DNA from: Streptococcus mitis SK597 | GTDB lineage: Bacteria > Bacillota > Bacilli > Lactobacillales > Streptococcaceae | Direction: 5' to 3' | Assembly (NCBI RefSeq): GCF_000148545.1 | Contig: NZ_AEDV01000027.1 | Coordinates: forward strand, 1 to 35,625 | Length of the DNA: 35,625 bases | Part shown: in pieces, positions 32,348 through 35,625 of the stretch | How the letters are laid out: each line of letters opens with the position of its first letter | Numbering within the stretch: position 1 is the stretch's first letter | Made by a program: the position numbers and the translations under genes | The notes under the pieces: generated by a model | Told to the model about the DNA's origin: nothing | Database searches by the model: none | The model's input: only the letters and a program-made list of their open reading frames with translations

Positions 32348-33667
32348 AAACAATTTGATGAATTGAGATTTAGTAGTCAGGAACAAGAAAAGACAAAACA
32401 AAATTTTTTACAGCATATTGCACAGTATGATGAGTCGATAAGCTCTAGTATGAGATCTAAAGGATATCGTTGTAAAAATCAGTCTGAACGTACAGTAGCT
32501 TTTACATTTGGAGAAGTGACCTTTTCTAGAAAACGTTGGTATAAGAATGGTGAATGTAGAATACCAGTTGATGAAATGTTAGGCTTAGAAAAGAATGTAC
32601 GTCATTCACAGGAACTATTGTATCAAGCTGCGGTTCTAGCTACAAAACTACCCTATCGTCAGGTAGGAGAGACAATTGAGATGGTCTATAATGTAACTGT
32701 CACTAAAGATACCGTCAATAAGGTTGTTAAATTAGCCAATCAATTACTGGAAGAAAAGGATGATTATCGATTTTTTAAAGAAGAGAAGAAGATTGAAAAA
32801 ATTAAAGCAGATATCATCTACATAGAGGGAGATGGTGTATATGTGAAAACATCTGAAGATGGTTCTGAAAAAAGGAATATGGATTTATCACATTTTGTAG
32901 TTCATACAGGATCAAAACAGATTAGTTCGAATCGTTTTGAGCTAGAAAATAAAAAAGAGCTTATCCGATTGGATAATCGCTCAGCTCGTAGAGAATTGTT
33001 GGATTTATTGGAAAATGAATATGAAATTACAAACGAGACCATACTAGTTACTAATTCTGACTGTGGCAAGGGCTATACTCCACATGTATTTACTGAAATT
33101 GCTAAATCATTTAATGTTAAGAGGCATGAGCATTTTTGGGACGAATATCACTTGAACAAAGAAATCAAAGAATTTACAAAGTCTTATCCGAGAGAGTTGA
33201 GAGAAGACTTATTTCAAGCTATTAGAGAGCATGATAAGAAATTATTAAGGCGTTCACTAGATACTATAGAATCTTTGGTTAGTAGTGAAGAAGGACAAGA
33301 AAAATTTGAATATTATTCGAGTAGATTAATTAGAAATTTTCAGTATACGAAACCAGCGGAGATGAGAGGACTTCCAAAGTCAGGTATTGGGATTATGGAG
33401 AGCCAGCATAGAAAAATAACGTATAGAATGAAGCATAGAGGGATGTATTGGACAAGTGAAGGTGGGATAGCCGTAGCGAATATGATATTGTTAGAGCGTG
33501 AAGGACAATTAAGAGATTTATTTTTTGGAGAATGGAAGGAGGACTATGATAAGTATACGTCATTGGATCATATCAGTGCGGATAGTGTTCGTCCTAAAAA
33601 TGAGTCTAAAGATTATAAACTCCCCCGTTTACATGAAAGTATAGAAAAGATATTTAAGATGAAATAA
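32333..33667 (+). CDS. DDE transposase of the ISLre2/UPF0236 type (TnGBS transposase)
   Basis: This enzyme is expected to excise and insert the element using the terminal repeats. The 444-aa product has an N-terminal zinc-finger-like/HTH region (SMRSKGYRCKNQSERTVAFTFGEVTFSRKRWYK, ...VRHSQELLYQAAVLATKLPYRQVGETIEMVYNV). The catalytic triad is Asp167 (IEGDGVYV), Asp243 (TNSDCGKGY) and Glu356 (IMESQHRKITYRMK), with a helical insertion before the Glu. A TTG at 32282 opens the same frame but has no ribosome site. ATG 32333 has GAAAGGG close by (2-3 bases), so ATG 32345 is also possible. It is the only recombinase gene in the window. Confidence 0.92.
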   Translation: MKNCMKQFDELRFSSQEQEKTKQNFLQHIAQYDESISSSMRSKGYRCKNQSERTVAFTFGEVTFSRKRWYKNGECRIPVDEMLGLEKNVRHSQELLYQAAVLATKLPYRQVGETIEMVYNVTVTKDTVNKVVKLANQLLEEKDDYRFFKEEKKIEKIKADIIYIEGDGVYVKTSEDGSEKRNMDLSHFVVHTGSKQISSNRFELENKKELIRLDNRSARRELLDLLENEYEITNETILVTNSDCGKGYTPHVFTEIAKSFNVKRHEHFWDEYHLNKEIKEFTKSYPRELREDLFQAIREHDKKLLRRSLDTIESLVSSEEGQEKFEYYSSRLIRNFQYTKPAEMRGLPKSGIGIMESQHRKITYRMKHRGMYWTSEGGIAVANMILLEREGQLRDLFFGEWKEDYDKYTSLDHISADSVRPKNESKDYKLPRLHESIEKIFKMK

Positions 33668-33703
33668 TATCAGTGCTAATTTCAATGAAAAACAAATATA
33701 AAT

Positions 33704-33737
33704 AAGCAAAAATTTCTAGAGAGATTTGGGCTTTTTT
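33704..33737 (+). terminator. Terminator after the transposase
   Basis: AAGC and AAATTTCT on the left pair with AGAGATTT and GCTT on the right, with an AA/GG internal mismatch, followed by six T. It ends transposase transcription before the right-end promoter. Confidence 0.6.
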
Positions 33738-33749
33738 GGCGTGGAATAA

Positions 33750-33777
33750 TTGACATTCATCCTGATTCTGGTATAAT
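33750..33777 (+). promoter_or_regulatory. Strong outward-facing promoter near the right end
   Basis: TTGACA (33750-33755) and TATAAT (33772-33777) are both consensus, 16 bp apart. It points toward pyrF, and RNA should start near 33784. Confidence 0.85.
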
Positions 33778-33813
33778 AGAGATATAAAAAACAACGAAAA
33801 AAAGGAGTTGGAA

Positions 33814-33876
33814 ATGAGCCTCCAACTCCGCAGAGTAACACAAATCACACTTGTATTACTCAGTCAACTAAAATGA
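33814..33876 (+). CDS. 20-codon ORF in the right-end small RNA
   Basis: ATG 33814 has a good AAAGGAG site 6 bases upstream and opens a 20-residue ORF ending TGA 33874-33876. The peptide starts MSLQLRRVTQ and ends with a hydrophobic ITLVLLSQLK stretch, so it could bind membranes. The ribosome site is locked in a 9-bp stem and the ATG lies in its loop, as in many type I toxin messengers. It is not similar to Fst. Translation is unproven. Confidence 0.4.
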   Translation: MSLQLRRVTQITLVLLSQLK

Positions 33877-33900
33877 TAGCATAAGAAAAAATCATTGTCA

Positions 33901-33933
33901 AGGGCTGAGCATACAAAAATGTTTAGCCCTTTC
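33901..33933 (+). terminator. Terminator of the right-end RNA
   Basis: AGGGCT (33901-33906) pairs with AGCCCT (33925-33930), with further pairing of CAT/ATG inside. Only TTTC follows, so some read-through toward pyrF is possible. Confidence 0.6.
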
Positions 33934-33967
33934 GTGCATCTGCATATGTTTATATGGAATTTTGAAG

Positions 33968-33991
33968 TTTCTCAAAAATCGCGACACATAC
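33968..33991. repeat. Right terminal inverted repeat
   Basis: Its reverse complement starts GTATGTGTC and ends TTTTTGAGAAA, matching the left end at 20 of 24 positions. It directly abuts the right target duplication. Confidence 0.9.
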
Positions 33992-34000
33992 GTTGCCATG
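33992..34000. repeat. Right copy of the 9-bp target site duplication
   Basis: GTTGCCATG is identical to 3827-3835. Seven bases (TTTTTAC) separate it from the pyrF -35 box, so the insertion point is 16 bp upstream of the -35. Confidence 0.92.
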
Positions 34001-34007
34001 TTTTTAC

Positions 34008-34036
34008 TTGACAAGTGCTAGTAGAAATAATAGAAT
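34008..34036 (+). promoter_or_regulatory. pyrF-pyrE promoter
   Basis: TTGACA (34008-34013), a 17-bp spacer and TAGAAT (34031-34036) form a near-consensus sigma-A promoter. It is intact despite the insertion just upstream, though any regulatory DNA further upstream is now 30 kb away. Confidence 0.9.
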
Positions 34037-34055
34037 AGTAAAAAACCTTTAAAGC

Positions 34056-34143
34056 AGTCCAGAGAGGCAGCTAAGGTTAGACGGTGAAAGGGTGGAGACT
34101 ACCCATTTTTCGTGGAACCTTGCTGTTGGCAGGTTCCTTTTTT
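34056..34143 (+). promoter_or_regulatory. PyrR-controlled attenuator of pyrFE
   Basis: AGTCCAGAGAGGC (34056-34068) is the conserved PyrR RNA-binding loop. A terminator stem GGAACCT/AGGTTCC (34114-34120/34131-34137) is followed by six T. CAGCTAAGGTT in the upstream part can pair with AACCTTGCTG (34117-34126) as antiterminator. With UMP bound, PyrR would favour termination and lower pyrimidine synthesis. Confidence 0.88.
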
Positions 34144-34196
34144 CGTGGCTTCTGTTGGCCAGACTCTCTCACTAGCAAAGGTAAAAGGAGAAACCT

Positions 34197-34898
34197 ATGC
34201 GAGAACATCGTCCAGTCATTGCTCTTGATTTTCCTAGTTTTAAGGCGGTCAAGGAATTTTTAGCTCTTTTTCCAGAGGAAGAAAGCCTTTATCTAAAGGT
34301 AGGGATGGAGCTTTATTACGCAACGGGGCCTGAGATTGTGTCTTACTTGAAAGATCTGGGGCACAGTGTCTTTTTGGATCTCAAGCTGCATGACATTCCT
34401 AATACAGTCAAGTCAGCCATGAAGGTCCTGTCTCAGCTTGGTGTGGATATGACCAATGTTCATGCTGCTGGAGGTGTAGAGATGATGAAGGCTGCGCGTG
34501 AAGGTCTTGGAAGTAAGGCCAAATTGATTGCTGTCACTCAGCTAACATCAACCTCAGAAGCTCAGATGCAGGAGTTTCAAAATATCCAAACAAGTCTGCA
34601 AGAGTCTGTGATCCACTATGCCAAGAAGACAGCTGAAGCGGGATTAGATGGTGTTGTTTGCTCGGCTCAGGAAGTGCAACTCATCAAGCAGGCCACTAAT
34701 CCAGATTTTATCTGTCTAACACCGGGCATTCGTCCTCAGGGAGCTGCTGTTGGAGACCAAAAACGCGTCATGACACCTGCTGATGCCTATCAAATCGGTA
34801 GTGACTATATCGTAGTGGGACGTCCCATTACCCAAGCTGAGGATCCTGTTGCAGCTTATCATGCTATCAAAGATGAATGGACACAGGACTGGAATTAA
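34197..34898 (+). CDS. pyrF: Orotidine-5'-phosphate decarboxylase PyrF
   Basis: PyrF turns OMP into UMP, the last step of pyrimidine synthesis, in the cytoplasm. The 233-aa TIM-barrel protein has the usual length. Visible motifs are ALDFPS near the N-terminus, the catalytic [13 protein letters not shown] segment (Asp/Lys/Asp), [16 protein letters not shown] and the phosphate-binding [18 protein letters not shown] precedes the ATG. It is regulated by the PyrR leader upstream and followed by pyrE 33 bases on. Confidence 0.97.
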   Translation: MREHRPVIALDFPSFKAVKEFLALFPEEESLYLKVGMELYYATGPEIVSYLKDLGHSVFLDLKLHDIPNTVKSAMKVLSQLGVDMTNVHAAGGVEMMKAAREGLGSKAKLIAVTQLTSTSEAQMQEFQNIQTSLQESVIHYAKKTAEAGLDGVVCSAQEVQLIKQATNPDFICLTPGIRPQGAAVGDQKRVMTPADAYQIGSDYIVVGRPITQAEDPVAAYHAIKDEWTQDWN

Positions 34899-34931
34899 AG
34901 AACTAGATTAGAAAAATAAAAGGAGAATACC

Positions 34932-35564
34932 ATGACACTTGCTAAAGATATCGCTAGCCACCTCTTGAAAATTCAAGCCGTTTACCTCAAACCAGAGGAA
35001 CCTTTCACTTGGGCATCTGGTATCAAGTCGCCGATTTACACTGATAATCGTGTGACCCTTGCCTATCCAGAAACTCGTACTCTCATTGAAAATGGTTTTG
35101 TAGATGCTATCAAAGAAGCCTTTCCTGAGGTTGAGGTGATTGCAGGAACTGCGACAGCTGGGATTCCACACGGAGCCATCATTGCTGACAAGATGAATCT
35201 GCCATTTGGCTATATTCGTAGCAAACCAAAAGACCACGGAGCTGGTAACCAAATCGAAGGCCGTGTAGCTCAAGGTCAAAAAATGGTAGTGGTCGAAGAT
35301 CTTATTTCAACAGGTGGTTCTGTTCTTGAAGCAGTATCAGCAGCCAAGCGAGAAGGAGCAGATGTTCTTGGAGTTGTAGCGATTTTCAGCTACCAATTGC
35401 CAAAAGCAGATAAGAACTTCTCAGATGCTGGTGTTAAGCTGTTAACACTTTCTAACTACAGTGAACTCATTCACCTAGCTCAAGAAGAAGGTTACATCAC
35501 ACCAGAAGGCTTAGATCTCCTAAAACGATTTAAAGAAGACCAAGAAAATTGGCAAAATGCCTAA
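34932..35564 (+). CDS. pyrE: Orotate phosphoribosyltransferase PyrE
   Basis: PyrE joins orotate and PRPP to make OMP, the substrate of PyrF. The 210-aa protein has [16 protein letters not shown] near the start, the flexible-loop region [15 protein letters not shown], and the PRPP-binding motif [21 protein letters not shown] precedes the ATG. It is the last gene of the pyrFE transcript and is followed by a strong terminator. Confidence 0.97.
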   Translation: MTLAKDIASHLLKIQAVYLKPEEPFTWASGIKSPIYTDNRVTLAYPETRTLIENGFVDAIKEAFPEVEVIAGTATAGIPHGAIIADKMNLPFGYIRSKPKDHGAGNQIEGRVAQGQKMVVVEDLISTGGSVLEAVSAAKREGADVLGVVAIFSYQLPKADKNFSDAGVKLLTLSNYSELIHLAQEEGYITPEGLDLLKRFKEDQENWQNA

Positions 35565-35572
35565 AACATAGA

Positions 35573-35608
35573 AAATCAGGTAGTCATTAGGATTACCTGA
35601 TTTCTTTT
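35573..35608 (+). terminator. Terminator of pyrFE
   Basis: AAATCAGGTA (35573-35582) and TACCTGATTT (35594-35603) are perfect inverted copies with an 11-base loop, followed by CTTTTT. Confidence 0.92.
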
Positions 35609-35625
35609 TGTGATGTTATTGGATG

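Larger units (their letters stand above)
33784..33933 (+). ncRNA. Right-end small RNA, about 150 nt, with three hairpins
   Basis: Downstream of a consensus promoter come hairpins GGAGTTGGA/TCCAACTCC (33804-33812/33821-33829), GAGTAA..ACAA/TTGT..TTACTC (33833-33843/33851-33861) and AATGAT/ATCATT (33872-33877/33891-33896), then a terminator. It may be a messenger for the 20-codon ORF, a regulatory RNA, or both. I recognise no known family. Confidence 0.55.
3836..33991. mobile_element. TnGBS-family integrative conjugative element inserted upstream of pyrF
   Basis: This 30,156-bp element is bounded by 24-bp imperfect inverted repeats and a 9-bp direct target duplication. It carries a DDE (ISLre2-type) transposase in place of an integrase, plus replication (repA), partition (parA and a small partner), a relaxase with MobC, and a pCF10-like type IV secretion operon with surface adhesin. 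Its right end is 16 bp upstream of the pyrF -35 box, the target preference known for TnGBS elements. Family assignment rests on these combined features. The cargo and the broken repA and pcfB are described separately. Confidence 0.93.

Noticed and set aside
3836-33991. Search for a tyrosine or serine integrase and tRNA attachment site
   Set aside because: None found; the DDE transposase with 9-bp duplication accounts for the insertion.

Overview
The window is a piece of a mitis-group Streptococcus chromosome (S. mitis, S. oralis or S. pneumoniae-like). This is judged from the murD-murG-divIB cluster, the KE-rich C-terminal tail of DivIB, the PyrR-type leader of pyrF-pyrE, and the low-GC DNA. 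One complete integrative conjugative element interrupts it. Left host flank: end of an unidentified gene and its terminator (1-92), then murD, murG and divIB (142-3799). Right host flank: pyrF promoter and PyrR attenuator (34008-34143), pyrF, pyrE and their terminator (to 35608).

The element runs from 3836 to 33991 (30,156 bp). Its ends can be read directly: 24-bp imperfect inverted repeats (20/24 identical) lie at 3836-3859 and 33968-33991, flanked by a 9-bp target duplication GTTGCCATG (3827-3835 and 33992-34000). The right end lies 16 bp upstream of the pyrF -35 box. There is no tyrosine or serine integrase. The only recombinase is a DDE transposase of the ISLre2/UPF0236 type at the right end. 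DDE transposase, inverted repeats, 9-bp duplication, insertion 15-16 bp upstream of a sigma-A -35 box, a RepA_N-type replication gene, ParA and a pCF10-like conjugation system together place it in the TnGBS family of conjugative transposons.

Layout of the element: a short left module (unknown acidic protein, XRE repressor, small membrane protein); a replication module (60-aa protein, repA with internal iterons); two unknown small genes; a 220-nt leader with strong RNA-structure potential, including a pseudoknot; a surface module (100-aa protein, a small LPNTG protein, an antigen I/II/PrgB-like LPNTG adhesin); a type IV secretion operon (VirB2-, VirB6-, VirB3-, VirB4-like proteins, a two-domain cell-wall hydrolase, VirB8-like proteins, a PcfB-like protein, VirD4); a 1599-aa primase/ArdC-like fusion; a candidate oriT, MobC and a MOBP-type relaxase; ParA, a small ParB-like protein and four arrays of in-phase 6-bp repeats; a Fic protein with its inhibitory motif; the transposase; and a probable small RNA with a 20-codon ORF at the right end.

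Two genes are broken as read. repA has an in-frame TAA (5770-5772) that splits a 380-aa protein, and pcfB has a +1 shift in a run of six A (20062-20067). Three separate translation starts (10893, 32333 and 33814) lie in hairpins that would hide the ribosome binding site or start codon in some transcripts. The best candidates for new biology are the structured leader at 6861-7080, the hexamer arrays, and the right-end small RNA.
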